In this document: positions 50,193-59,349 of the stretch, in pieces
How positions within the stretch are numbered: the stretch's first letter is position 1
How the letters are laid out: every line of letters begins with the position of its first letter
From: Cellvibrionaceae bacterium
GTDB taxonomy: Bacteria; Pseudomonadota; Gammaproteobacteria; Pseudomonadales; Cellvibrionaceae
DNA: 64,000 bases
Direction of reading: 5' to 3'
Assembly: GCA_021151525.1 (NCBI GenBank)
Contig: JAGKXD010000003.1
Location: 29,633 to 93,632 of the forward strand
Position numbers and translations under genes: made by a program
Notes under the pieces: model-generated
Told to the model about the DNA's origin: nothing
Database searches by the model: none
Seen by the model: only the letters and a program-made list of their open reading frames with translations

Positions 50193-51569
50193 ATGTTCGC
50201 CGCAATAGATTTTACTCACGGGTTTTTTACCCCCGGACAATGGCTGTTGGTTTACGCACTGATCAGCGTGATCGCGTTGATTTTATTAATTGCGCGCTAT
50301 CGCATTAATCCGTTTATCACCATTGTTTTAGTGTCCCTGGGTTTAGCGCTCGCAGCGGGCATGCCGGCAAAAGATATTGTGGCCTCTTACGAAGCAGGTG
50401 TGGGTAAAACGCTCGGCCATATTGCGCTCATAGTTGCGCTTGGCACTATGCTCGGAAAAATGATGGCGGAGTCCGGCGGTGCAGAACAAATTGCGCGCAC
50501 GCTGATTAAATCCTTTGGCGAAAAAAATGTGCACTGGGCCATGCTCTGCATTTCATTTTTAGTCGGCTTGCCAATTTTTTTTGAAGTGGGTTTTGTGTTG
50601 TTGATTCCCATCGCTTTTAACGTTGCGCGTCGCACAGGCACTTCCATGTTAATGGTGGGCTTGCCGATGGTGGCAGGCTTATCGGTTGTGCACGGTTTAG
50701 TGCCGCCGCATCCCGCCGCTATGATTGCAGTGGGAGAATATCAAGCCGATGTTGGCCGCACACTTTTTTATGCATTAGTTGTCGGCATTCCCACCGCAAT
50801 AATTGCAGGCCCTTTGTTTGCAAAATTCATCGCCCCGCGCGTGGAATTACCTTTGGTGAATCCACTGGCGAGCGAGTTTATCCAGCAAGATACCCAGCGG
50901 ACTTTCCCCGGCTTCGGTATTACTCTGCTGACCATACTCCTACCTGTAGTCTTAATGCTTGTTGGCGGCTGGGCCGATAAGCTGGCTACGCCGAATTCAG
51001 ATCTGCACGGCGCATTGCGCTTTGTGGGCAATTCGGTTGTGGCGCTACTCATTGCGACTGTGGTCAGCTTTTTTACTCTCGGCATTGCACGCGGATTTAG
51101 TCGCGATCAAATTTTAAAATTCTCGCAAGAATGTTTAGCACCTACAGCGGGAATTACTTTATTAGTGGGAGCGGGCGGCGGACTCAATCGAATTTTGGTG
51201 GATGCCGGCATCGCCAAAGAAATTGTTACACTCTCAGCGAGCATGCAAATAACGCCCTTATTTTTAGGCTGGATTTTGGCGGCGTTAATTCGTATCGCAA
51301 CTGGTTCGGCTACCGTTGCCATGAGTACAGCGGCGGGCATAGTTGCTCCCATCGCCGTGGCAGCGCATTATCCTCATCCAGAATTATTAGTGATTGCTAC
51401 TGGTGCCGGTTCGTTAATTTTGTCGCACGTAAACGACGGCGGCTTCTGGTTAATCAAAGAATATTTCAACATGACTGTCGCCCAGACCTTAAAAACCTGG
51501 ACAGTTTTGGAAACAATAATTTCGCTAGTCGCGCTGCTATTCGTCTCGCTACTCGCACTTGTTATTTAA
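50193..51569 (+). CDS. GntP-family permease
   Basis: A 458-residue inner-membrane protein of ~12 helices. IARYRINPFITIVLVSLGLAL, GVGKTLGHIALIVALGTMLGKMMAESGGAEQIA, GLVPPHPAAMIA and SHVNDGGFWLIKEYFNM are signature parts of the gluconate/DsdX family. Members carry gluconate or D-serine. Flanked by a D-amino-acid deaminase and a deacylase, it is more likely a DsdX-like D-amino-acid carrier than a gluconate permease. GGAG lies 11 bases before the ATG; 14 bases separate it from the deaminase gene. Confidence 0.9.
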   Translation: MFAAIDFTHGFFTPGQWLLVYALISVIALILLIARYRINPFITIVLVSLGLALAAGMPAKDIVASYEAGVGKTLGHIALIVALGTMLGKMMAESGGAEQIARTLIKSFGEKNVHWAMLCISFLVGLPIFFEVGFVLLIPIAFNVARRTGTSMLMVGLPMVAGLSVVHGLVPPHPAAMIAVGEYQADVGRTLFYALVVGIPTAIIAGPLFAKFIAPRVELPLVNPLASEFIQQDTQRTFPGFGITLLTILLPVVLMLVGGWADKLATPNSDLHGALRFVGNSVVALLIATVVSFFTLGIARGFSRDQILKFSQECLAPTAGITLLVGAGGGLNRILVDAGIAKEIVTLSASMQITPLFLGWILAALIRIATGSATVAMSTAAGIVAPIAVAAHYPHPELLVIATGAGSLILSHVNDGGFWLIKEYFNMTVAQTLKTWTVLETIISLVALLFVSLLALVI

Positions 51570-51592
51570 CGCTTTCAGTTAAAGGAAAGTAA

Positions 51593-52468
51593 ATGAATTC
51601 TCTTTTCGATATCGTGTACCACATTCGCAGCTGTCGCGATAAATTGTCGAGTACCGAACAAAAAGTTGCCGATGCAATTCTTAACGATATTGCGTTCGCC
51701 GCCGCTGCCAATATAGACCAAATAGCCGCAAAAGCCGGTGTGAGCATTTCCACCATTTCGCGCTTTTCCAAATCGGTCGGTTGTTCGGATATTCGCGATT
51801 TAAAATTAAAACTCGCATCAGCCAATGCAGTTGGCTCGCGTTTTTTAAGCGATGTGCCCGCAACCGAAGAAAGCGCGTTTTACACGCGAATTTGTAGCGA
51901 AGTTGAAACCACTTTACGCGCAAGTCTTGGGCGTTTTGTGGAAGCTGATTTTCAGCAAGCCGTACAACATATCACTGCCGCGCGTATGGTTTATGTTGCG
52001 GGTATGGGCGGCGGCTCAACCATGTTGGCGGAAGAAACCCAATTCCGTTTGGCGCGTTTAGGTTTTGCGGTGGCGGCTTATCACGATCCTGTTGTGTTGC
52101 GCATGCTCGCTGCAACCATGACGCCCAATGACGTACTCATTATTTTATCCATGACGGGCGTTACGCCCGAATTATTAGCCATCGCTGCAATAGCTCGCGA
52201 ATACGGCGCGCGCATTATTGTTATCACTGACCCTGCATCACCACTCGCGCAAAAAGCTGATTTGGTGTTGCCTGTAACAACAGACGAAACCGATTTTATT
52301 TACAAACCTTCTGCTGCGCGTTACGGAATGTTGTTTGCTATCGATGTACTTGCAACAGAATTAGCCTTATCGCGCAGAGATCAAAGCAAAGAGCTTTTGC
52401 GCCGCGTAAAATTTGCGTTAGATGAATATCGTGGCGGTGAAAATAATCGCTTGCCGCTTGGCGATTAA
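51593..52468 (+). CDS. RpiR-family transcriptional regulator with SIS domain
   Basis: A 291-residue protein. The N-terminal HTH_6 domain (~1-75) has SSTEQKVADAILN and AGVSISTISRFSKSVGCSDIRDLKLKL; the C-terminal SIS sugar-isomerase-like domain (~120-260) has VYVAGMGGGSTMLAEETQFRL and DVLIILSMTGVTPELLAIA. RpiR-type regulators sense phosphosugars or related acids. As the only regulator in this cluster it is the probable reader of the TGAAAAT-N-ATTTTCA boxes. AAAGGAAAGTAA precedes its ATG, and it is the third gene of the deaminase operon. Confidence 0.92.
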   Translation: MNSLFDIVYHIRSCRDKLSSTEQKVADAILNDIAFAAAANIDQIAAKAGVSISTISRFSKSVGCSDIRDLKLKLASANAVGSRFLSDVPATEESAFYTRICSEVETTLRASLGRFVEADFQQAVQHITAARMVYVAGMGGGSTMLAEETQFRLARLGFAVAAYHDPVVLRMLAATMTPNDVLIILSMTGVTPELLAIAAIAREYGARIIVITDPASPLAQKADLVLPVTTDETDFIYKPSAARYGMLFAIDVLATELALSRRDQSKELLRRVKFALDEYRGGENNRLPLGD

Positions 52469-52490
52469 AACGCAATTAACAAACCATTAA

Positions 52491-53963
52491 ATGAGTACAA
52501 CAGCTGTGATTTACGATGTCATTATTACTGACGCTGCCATTATTGATGGTTCCGGCGATAAACCTTTTAAAGCCGACCTTGCTATTAAGAATGGCGTTAT
52601 AGCCGCGATTGGTGATTTGCATAATCTCAGCGCTAAAAACAAAATCCATGCAAATGGTTGTGTGTTGGCTCCAGGTTTTATTGACGTACACACGCACGAC
52701 GATATTCAGGTTATTCGTCAGCCCGATATGTTGCCGAAAATTTCACAGGGCGTGACTACTGTAATTGTGGGCAATTGCGGAATCAGTGCAAGCCCCGCCG
52801 TGGTTGCAGATGCACCACCAGACCCAATGACTTTATTGGGCAAGAAAGAAGAATTTGTTTACAAGAAATTTTCTGAATACAGCGCTGCTGTTAATGCTGC
52901 GCAACCCTCGGTAAATGTTGCCGCACTGATTGGTCATACAACCTTGCGCCAAAATCACATGGATAAACTTGATCGCGTTGCCACGGCGAGTGAAGTTGAA
53001 AGCATGCGTGAACAATTGCGCGATGCATTAGCGAATGGTGCTTTGGGTTTATCGACAGGTTTGGCTTACGCCTCTGCCATTGCCAGCGATACCGATGAAG
53101 TAAAAAATCTTGCGCAAGTGCTCAACGAATTTGGTGGCGTGTACACGACACATTTGCGTACGGAATTCGATGGCATTCTAGATGCAATCAACGAAGCTTT
53201 TGATATAAGTACCTATTCACAATCGCCGCTGATTATTTCGCATTTGAAATGTGCGGGCGCAGGCAACTGGGGGCGCAGCGGTGAAATTATTTCTAAAATT
53301 GAATCGCTCGCAAAAGATCATCCAGTGGGTTGCGATTGCTATCCCTATTCTGCCAGTTCATCCACGCTCGATTTAAAACAAGTCACAGAAGATTTCGATA
53401 TTGTTATTACCTGGAGCACACCGCATCCGGAAATGAGTGGCCGAACCTTAAAAGCTATTGCGAGTGAATGGAAAACTGATTTGCACGATGCTGCAAAAAA
53501 ATTGCAGCCAGCAGGTGCCGTCTATCATGGTATGAGTGAAGCGGATGTACGGAATATTTTATCGCACCCGTTGACCATGGTTGGTTCAGATGGTTTGCCA
53601 AGTGATCCATTACCGCATCCACGTTTGTGGGGCGCATTTCCGCGCGTACTCGGTCATTACAGTCGCGACCTTGCTTTATTTTCATTGCCCGAAGCTGTGC
53701 GCAAAATGACAAGCTTGTCGGCAGATCGTTTTGGTTTATCTGATCGTGGAAAAATTGGTTTGGGTTTAGCGGCAGATTTGGTTTTATTTAATCCGCTACT
53801 GATTAAAGACACCGCCAGTTTTTCGCAACCCGCACAAGTTGCTGAAGGCATAGAAGCTGTGTGGGTGAACGGCGTGTTGAGTTACCACCAAAAACAATTG
53901 ACTGGCGAACGCGCTGGAAAATTCTTGCCCCGCTCGCGCGATTTGCGCAAAGGCTTCCATTAA
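52491..53963 (+). CDS. N-acyl-D-amino-acid deacylase (D-aminoacylase)
   Basis: A 490-residue amidohydrolase. FIDVHTHDD gives zinc ligands H67 and H69, and C96 in VGNCGIS sits exactly where characterised D-aminoacylases have their metal-binding cysteine. ISHLKCAGAGNWG supplies a later histidine, and MVGSDGLPSDPLPHPR the catalytic aspartate. It removes the acyl group from N-acyl-D-amino acids, releasing the free D-amino acid for the deaminase encoded upstream. No ribosome binding site is visible; the 22-base gap to the RpiR gene suggests cotranscription. Confidence 0.93.
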   Translation: MSTTAVIYDVIITDAAIIDGSGDKPFKADLAIKNGVIAAIGDLHNLSAKNKIHANGCVLAPGFIDVHTHDDIQVIRQPDMLPKISQGVTTVIVGNCGISASPAVVADAPPDPMTLLGKKEEFVYKKFSEYSAAVNAAQPSVNVAALIGHTTLRQNHMDKLDRVATASEVESMREQLRDALANGALGLSTGLAYASAIASDTDEVKNLAQVLNEFGGVYTTHLRTEFDGILDAINEAFDISTYSQSPLIISHLKCAGAGNWGRSGEIISKIESLAKDHPVGCDCYPYSASSSTLDLKQVTEDFDIVITWSTPHPEMSGRTLKAIASEWKTDLHDAAKKLQPAGAVYHGMSEADVRNILSHPLTMVGSDGLPSDPLPHPRLWGAFPRVLGHYSRDLALFSLPEAVRKMTSLSADRFGLSDRGKIGLGLAADLVLFNPLLIKDTASFSQPAQVAEGIEAVWVNGVLSYHQKQLTGERAGKFLPRSRDLRKGFH

Positions 53964-53996
53964 TTCCAAAAAACTTTTTAGATGTTAGAGGTTGTT

Positions 53997-54386
53997 ATGT
54001 CAGATATTACCCGTATTGGTGTTGAAGGCGGTAAAGGTACTGGTGGGCAGCATTTGCCTTTTGCTCGCGCTGCAGGTGCAGATGGTTGGTTGTTTGTTTC
54101 CGGCCAAGTACCCATGGTCAATGGTGAAATTATTGATGGCGGAATTGTCGCGCAATCACATCAAACGATTAAAAATGTTTTAGCCATTCTCGCCGAAGCT
54201 GGTTACGGCCCCGAGCATGTTGTGCGCTGCGGCGTATGGTTGGATGACCCGCGTGACTTTATGTCATTCAATCGCGTGTTTATGGAATATTTTGGCGCTA
54301 ATCCACCAGCGCGCGCTTGTGTGGTTTCCAGTATGGTGGTGGATTGCAAAGTAGAAGTTGATTGTGTGGCTTATAAAAAGCCTTAG
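53997..54386 (+). CDS. RidA-family enamine/imine deaminase
   Basis: A 129-residue protein. I start at MSDITRIGVEGG because AGAGG lies 7 bases upstream; five extra codons are open before it. LPFARAAGADGWLFVSGQVP and NPPARACV match the RidA/YjgF family, with the arginine of the PAR motif binding the carboxylate of the substrate. RidA hydrolyses reactive 2-aminoacrylate and similar enamines formed by PLP dehydratases. Here it is last in an operon with such an enzyme, which fits that role. Confidence 0.9.
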   Translation: MSDITRIGVEGGKGTGGQHLPFARAAGADGWLFVSGQVPMVNGEIIDGGIVAQSHQTIKNVLAILAEAGYGPEHVVRCGVWLDDPRDFMSFNRVFMEYFGANPPARACVVSSMVVDCKVEVDCVAYKKP

Positions 54387-54451
54387 TGTTTTTCTGTGTT
54401 TTAAAAAACACGGATTTATTTAATTAGAAATGGATGGCACTTACCTAAGCT

Positions 54452-54490
54452 TGTCATCCTCGCCGCTTTGATGAGTCGTGAAGATGACGA
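54452..54490. repeat. Degraded GTCATCCTCGCG element
   Basis: TGTCATCCTCGCC at the left and GAAGATGACG at the right resemble the ends of the element at 3990 and 21766, with most of the loop missing. It lies after the RidA gene and before the hexosaminidase gene. Confidence 0.5.
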
Positions 54491-54538
54491 TTCCCTTCTT
54501 AAGTAATTACTAATCTAGTTAGAGATAGGTTGCTGCTA

Positions 54539-56962
54539 ATGAAATATTGTGTGTTTGTTATTGGTTTGCTTTTCTCATTTTGTACCTTCGCAAAAACGAA
54601 CGCACCTTTATTCCAACCTTATCCTCTAATGCCTTACCCGCAAAAAATTAGCTCGCAATCCGGGCAATTTACTTTGCCGAAACGAATGGAGCTAGTTGTT
54701 GAAGGCATTGTTCCAGATAGTGCGGATTCACTACAAGTTCGCTCTGCGATTGATGGCTTTGTAAAGCGCACACAATTGCAAACAAGCATTGCATTTGAAC
54801 TCACCGGTACAACCAAAACTGACGTACCAATTTTTCATGTTATTGTTACTGGCCCTGCAATCGCAAATCCAAATTCCATTGCGGGAATTGATGAAGCTTA
54901 TCAGCTCAGTATTAATAAAAAATCTATTACTCTCTCTGCTGTCAATCAGATTGGCGTTATGCATGGGCTGGAAACACTCCTGCAATTAATTGGCGAACAA
55001 CAAAAAGTTGTAAAGCTGCCTTTGGTGGAAATTAAAGATTATCCGCGTTTTAAATGGCGTGGCTTGTTGTTAGATACTTCGCGTCATTTCTTTTCTGTGG
55101 CAACACTCAAACGCCAGATTGATGCCATGGCCGCTGCAAAATTAAATGTATTTCATTGGCACTTAACGGACGACCAAGGTTGGCGACTTGAATTAAAGTC
55201 GTTACCAAAATTACATCAGCTAGCATCTGACGGCGAATTCTATACGCAAGATGATATTCGCAATGTAGTTGCCTACGCACAAGCGCGCGGCATTCATGTG
55301 ATTCCAGAAGTCGATATGCCCGGTCATGCGAGCGCAATTGCCATGGCTTACCCGGAATTGTTATCGGGCAATGGCCCCTATAAAAAAGAAATTCGCTGGG
55401 GTGTTCACAGCCCAACCTTGAATCCCGCCAATGAACAGGTTTATGACTTCGCTGACAAAGTGGTAAATGAATTAACAACACTTTTCCCGTTTGAATATAT
55501 TCATATGGGTGGCGATGAAGTACATCCTGATGAATGGAATAATAATCCCGCCATTCAGAAATTTATGCGCGATAAAAAATTGCAATCGCCGCATGACTTG
55601 CAAGCTTATTTCAATCAACGTTTGGTAAAAATTCTGGCGAAGCACAATCGCAAAATGGTGGGCTGGGATGAAATCCAGCATCCAGATTTACCCAAAGATA
55701 TAGTTGTACAATCCTGGCGCGGCCCCGATGCGGTGAGCGATGCAGTTAGTCACGGCGTTCAAGCACTTTTATCAACCGGATTTTATCTCGATCAAGCACA
55801 GCCAACTGCCTATCATTATCGCAGTGATCCTATTCCTCCTCAGCCTTCAAAAAATGATCTTGTTGGCGAAGGCGAAACTCAACAATCATGGTTCTTTAGT
55901 TTTGCGCGCAAACGCGGTGCGCCTGTTGCCGGAACTTTTAGTTTGATACGCGAGAAAACCGGCCAGCAACGCGGCTACATAGATTTTAAAGATAAATCGC
56001 GCCGCGACCTCAGCGTTATAAAAATTGTGGATGGCCTTACAAAAATTTCGGTGGATACCTGGATGGGACCACTCACCATCAGCTTCCCACAAAACCAAAA
56101 AGAGTTTACCAGTTCTGCATTGGTTTCTAACGCCGCCTACGAATTACACGGTCAATTATTAGAAAGCAATCCAGAGCCAATAAAAGCCCCACAATTAACC
56201 GAAGCGCAACAACAATTAATTCTGGGTGGGGAAGCGGCTTTGTGGGCAGAAATTTTGGATGAATCAGTGATGGATTTACGTTTATGGCCACGTGGTTTTG
56301 CAGTGGCAGAACGCTTATGGTCTAGAGCAGATGTGCGTGATGAACAGAGCATGTATGAGCGAATGACAAGTGTTGGCAAGCTTGCCGAAAAATCTATTGG
56401 ATTACAAAACAAGATTGAATCTGAAGCTTTGCTAAAAAAATTGGCGGGCAGCGAACATATTGAATCACTACAGATTTTTGCAGAGGCTTTAGAGCAAGCG
56501 CAGTATTACCATCGTCAACATGAAAAAATGGTTAACGCGACTTATTCAAAAAGTGATCGCTTGGATCAGTTTGTCGATGCGTTACCGCCAGAGAATTTAT
56601 TGGTGCGTGAATTAAATCTATCAGTAGCCGCCTGGTTGAAAAATCTAAAAGATCGCGCGCTAAAAAAAGAATTACTATCGACGTTCACTCGCTGGCATAA
56701 AAATACGGCACAAGTTTCGGTAGTGATAAATGCGCGCGAAGATTTAAAACCACTTGCAGGACTTTTGCAAAAAGTAGATGCCATTGCTCAGTTGGGTGTT
56801 GAGCTTGTGCAAAAAATCGATCAACAGAAATCGCTATCGCAAGCAGAATTCATCGCTGCAAAACAAACTATTGCGTCTGCACAAAAAATCGATAATGAAA
56901 TGGTGATTGCTGCAGCTTACCCTGTTGAAGCTTTGCTTAACTCAGTCCATAAAAGCGAATAG
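54539..56962 (+). CDS. Secreted GH20 beta-N-acetylhexosaminidase
   Basis: An 807-residue protein. I start at MKYCVFVIGLLFSFCTFAK, a signal peptide; a TTG three codons earlier is possible. Residues ~30-155 are the GH20b domain. Residues ~160-600 are the catalytic barrel, with RGLLLDTSRHF, LNVFHWHLTDDQGWRLE, PEVDMPGHA, the catalytic pair D326-E327 in HMGGDEVHPDEW, and KMVGWDEI. The C-terminal ~200 residues are helical. It removes terminal GlcNAc or GalNAc from chitooligosaccharides or peptidoglycan-type glycans. It lies in the D-amino-acid cluster but 150 bases after it, so it may have its own promoter. Confidence 0.93.
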   Translation: MKYCVFVIGLLFSFCTFAKTNAPLFQPYPLMPYPQKISSQSGQFTLPKRMELVVEGIVPDSADSLQVRSAIDGFVKRTQLQTSIAFELTGTTKTDVPIFHVIVTGPAIANPNSIAGIDEAYQLSINKKSITLSAVNQIGVMHGLETLLQLIGEQQKVVKLPLVEIKDYPRFKWRGLLLDTSRHFFSVATLKRQIDAMAAAKLNVFHWHLTDDQGWRLELKSLPKLHQLASDGEFYTQDDIRNVVAYAQARGIHVIPEVDMPGHASAIAMAYPELLSGNGPYKKEIRWGVHSPTLNPANEQVYDFADKVVNELTTLFPFEYIHMGGDEVHPDEWNNNPAIQKFMRDKKLQSPHDLQAYFNQRLVKILAKHNRKMVGWDEIQHPDLPKDIVVQSWRGPDAVSDAVSHGVQALLSTGFYLDQAQPTAYHYRSDPIPPQPSKNDLVGEGETQQSWFFSFARKRGAPVAGTFSLIREKTGQQRGYIDFKDKSRRDLSVIKIVDGLTKISVDTWMGPLTISFPQNQKEFTSSALVSNAAYELHGQLLESNPEPIKAPQLTEAQQQLILGGEAALWAEILDESVMDLRLWPRGFAVAERLWSRADVRDEQSMYERMTSVGKLAEKSIGLQNKIESEALLKKLAGSEHIESLQIFAEALEQAQYYHRQHEKMVNATYSKSDRLDQFVDALPPENLLVRELNLSVAAWLKNLKDRALKKELLSTFTRWHKNTAQVSVVINAREDLKPLAGLLQKVDAIAQLGVELVQKIDQQKSLSQAEFIAAKQTIASAQKIDNEMVIAAAYPVEALLNSVHKSE

Positions 56963-56990
56963 CTGTTGTCGCAACATTAAACTGCTTGGA

Positions 56991-57020
56991 TTAAAGCTGT
57001 TTGTTAGGCAACAGCTTTAA
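56991..57020. other. Stem-loop after the hexosaminidase gene
   Basis: TTAAAGCTGTT / AACAGCTTTAA is a perfect 11-bp stem with an eight-base loop. No T tract follows, so it is not a typical terminator; RNA stabilisation is possible. Confidence 0.4.
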
Positions 57021-57156
57021 TCCGGCGCTATATGATATTTGTAATCTATTTAAGCGCCTCCCTTGAAGTTCCCTCTTGCCTGCCTCAAGTAGTTTCTACT
57101 TAGCGCAACTCTTGTGGTTGTAATCTGATGACTCGTGTATTTCCTGAGGTGGCTTT

Positions 57157-58215
57157 ATGTCTGTTTTATTTGAACCCGTACAAATTGGCGATTTGCAATT
57201 AGCGAATCGAGTGATCATGGCTCCCTTAACGCGCTCGCGTGGTACGGGTGAAGACAATCGCGTTCCTAACGATTTAATCGCCACCTATTATTCTCAGCGC
57301 GCGGATGCAGGTTTAATTATCAGCGAAGCCACGGCAGTAACACCCATGGGTGTTGGCTATGCGCGCACGCCGGGCATTTGGTCTGACGAGCAAGTGCAAG
57401 GCTGGAAAAAAACCACCAGCGCTGTTCACGCAAAAGGCGGCAAGATCGTGTTGCAACTTTGGCATGTTGGGCGCATTTCTGACCCTATGTTTTTAAACGG
57501 CGAATTACCGGTTGCACCTAGTGCAATTGCGGCTCAGGGGCACGTCAGTTTGGTGCGCCCGGAAAAAGCTTATGTAACACCGCGTGCGTTAGAAACGAGC
57601 GAAATTCCCGGTATTGTTGAAGCCTTCCGCAAAGGAGCAGCGAATGCCAAAGCCGCCGGTTTTGATGGTGTAGAAATCCACGGCGCGAACGGCTATCTCA
57701 TTGATCAATTCTTGCAAGACAGCACCAATCACCGTACCGATCAATACGGTGGCAGCATTGAAAACCGTGCACGTTTAGCCTTGGAAATTGCCGATGCCGT
57801 GATTTCAGTTTGGGGCGCAAGCCGCGTTGGTTTCCACATAGCGCCGCGCGGTGATGCACACACCATGGGCGATTCTGATCCCGTAGCCTTGTTTACTTAT
57901 TTGGCGAGCGAATTGGGTAAGCGCAAGATCGCATTTATTTGCGCGCGTGAATATCAAGCTGAAGATTCTATTGGCGATAAAATCAAAGCCGCTTTTGGTG
58001 GGGCTTATATTGCCAATGAAAAATTCACTCAGGAATCGGCAGAAACTTTGATTAAAAGTGGCGGCGCTACTGCAGTTGCTTTTGGCTCCCAATATATCGC
58101 CAACCCAGATTTGCTGACGCGTTTTCAGCAGGGTTTACCATTGGCAAATGTAAATTGGGAGACGGTTTACGGCGCAACAGCGGTGGGTTATACGGACTAT
58201 CCAGCGGCTAGTTAA
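57157..58215 (+). CDS. Old yellow enzyme family alkene reductase
   Basis: A 352-residue FMN oxidoreductase. RVIMAPLTRSRG at the N-terminus, GKIVLQLWHVGRISDP, GVEIHGANGYLIDQFLQDSTNHRTD and the YGGSIENRARLALEI region are signatures of the OYE/NemA group, with the substrate-binding H-x-x-N pair in HGANGY. It reduces activated C=C bonds or nitro compounds using NAD(P)H. The physiological substrate here is unknown. It sits alone between the accessory block and gmk. Confidence 0.93.
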   Translation: MSVLFEPVQIGDLQLANRVIMAPLTRSRGTGEDNRVPNDLIATYYSQRADAGLIISEATAVTPMGVGYARTPGIWSDEQVQGWKKTTSAVHAKGGKIVLQLWHVGRISDPMFLNGELPVAPSAIAAQGHVSLVRPEKAYVTPRALETSEIPGIVEAFRKGAANAKAAGFDGVEIHGANGYLIDQFLQDSTNHRTDQYGGSIENRARLALEIADAVISVWGASRVGFHIAPRGDAHTMGDSDPVALFTYLASELGKRKIAFICAREYQAEDSIGDKIKAAFGGAYIANEKFTQESAETLIKSGGATAVAFGSQYIANPDLLTRFQQGLPLANVNWETVYGATAVGYTDYPAAS

Positions 58216-58222
58216 TTTGTAC

Positions 58223-58306
58223 GTAGCCCCTAAGGAGCGCAGCGCATTACGGGGGAGAATTTCGTCATACACAAACCCGTAAGGCGCTGCGCTCCTTACG
58301 GGCTAC
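58223..58306. repeat. Inverted repeat, GTAGCCCGTA family, copy 3
   Basis: Ends GTAGCCCCTAAGGAGC and GCTCCTTACGGGCTAC pair; the inner GCGCATTACGGG / CCCGTAAGGCGC arms also pair. The last bases form the TAG stop codon of the convergent gene at 58303. Copies 1 and 2 are at 20457 and 32842. Confidence 0.85.
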
Positions 58307-58524
58307 TCGAGTTCGCCTTTCTCATCAACAATCTGCACTAAAGTCGCGATTCCATTGTTACGCAACTTATCCATCAGCTTGGCGAGTTTCTCTACTTGCG
58401 CGGCATCCAACTGTTCGCCGTGGATAAACGTCAAGCGCTGCTTTTTAACCAGCTCGTACACATAATCTGTACGCACACGTAAGCGTTCAGCGGTTTGGGT
58501 GATGGATAAAAGTTGTTGCAGCAT
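58303..58524 (-). CDS. Small helix-turn-helix protein
   Basis: A 73-residue protein started at MLQQLLSITQTAERLRV; a frame 31 codons longer runs into the gmk promoter region and lacks likeness. ITQTAERLRVRTDYVYELVK looks like an excisionase/MerR-type helix-turn-helix. I do not recognise the family. Its TAG stop is supplied by the repeat element. It is divergent from gmk. Confidence 0.5.
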   Translation of the reverse strand: MLQQLLSITQTAERLRVRTDYVYELVKKQRLTFIHGEQLDAAQVEKLAKLMDKLRNNGIATLVQIVDEKGELE

Positions 58525-58682
58525 GGCGATGGGTCTGTGCGGAAATTGTTGGTTACTATGCCACAAACTGCCTGCGCGCAAAGGGTTAAATTGCCGGAAG
58601 CCCCCATAAAAAAGCAAACCTGTGCCATAATTTGCGTCTACTCTTTTGGCTTAGCTTTTTTGATTTGGTACAGGGTTTTCAC

Positions 58683-59300
58683 ATGGCTCATCTCGGTACG
58701 CTTTATACCGTCTCCGCACCCTCTGGTGCAGGTAAAACCAGTTTGGTATCAGCCCTGGTGAAATCCAATCCCGAAGTCTGCGTTTCGGTATCCCACACCA
58801 CCCGCCCTATGCGCCCCGGCGAAGTGAATGGCGTGAATTACCATTTTGTCGATCACGCGACTTTCGAGTCTATGGTTGCAGCGGGGGATTTCCTTGAGCA
58901 CGCTCGCGTATTCAGCAATCTTTATGGCACATCGCAAAAATGGGTGGAAGAGACGCTGAGGCAGGGTATAGATGTTATTTTGGAGATTGATTGGCAGGGC
59001 GCGAAACAAGTCCGCAGCTTGATTCCCAACACCGTCGGTCTGTTTATCCTGCCGCCTTCGCTCGCTTGCTTGCGCCAGCGTTTGACCGGTCGCGGAACCG
59101 ACCCTGAATCTGTCATTGATGCGCGTATGGCAGAGGCTTTGAGTGAGATGTCGCACTACGTGGAAGCGGATTATCTGATCATCAACGATGATTTTACGAC
59201 CGCGTTAGCCCAATTTCAGGCGCTAATTACCAGCCAGCATTTGCGTTTGGCGCGCCAAGTTGAGCGGCATACCGAGCTCATTAAAGAATTATTGGCCTAG
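58683..59300 (+). CDS. gmk: Guanylate kinase
   Basis: A 205-residue protein. I start at MAHLGTLYTVSAPSGAGKTS, the usual N-terminus with the Walker A motif APSGAGKTSL; a 17-codon-longer frame exists. SHTTRPMRPGEVNGVNYHFV is the GMP-binding segment, and GIDVILEIDWQGAKQVR follows. It phosphorylates GMP to GDP. gmk-rpoZ-spoT is a conserved gammaproteobacterial group linking guanine nucleotides to (p)ppGpp. Confidence 0.98.
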   Translation: MAHLGTLYTVSAPSGAGKTSLVSALVKSNPEVCVSVSHTTRPMRPGEVNGVNYHFVDHATFESMVAAGDFLEHARVFSNLYGTSQKWVEETLRQGIDVILEIDWQGAKQVRSLIPNTVGLFILPPSLACLRQRLTGRGTDPESVIDARMAEALSEMSHYVEADYLIINDDFTTALAQFQALITSQHLRLARQVERHTELIKELLA

Positions 59301-59349
59301 ATTCTTTAGCTAGCGGCTATTTTCTAAGCATACTTTTTATACACATCCC

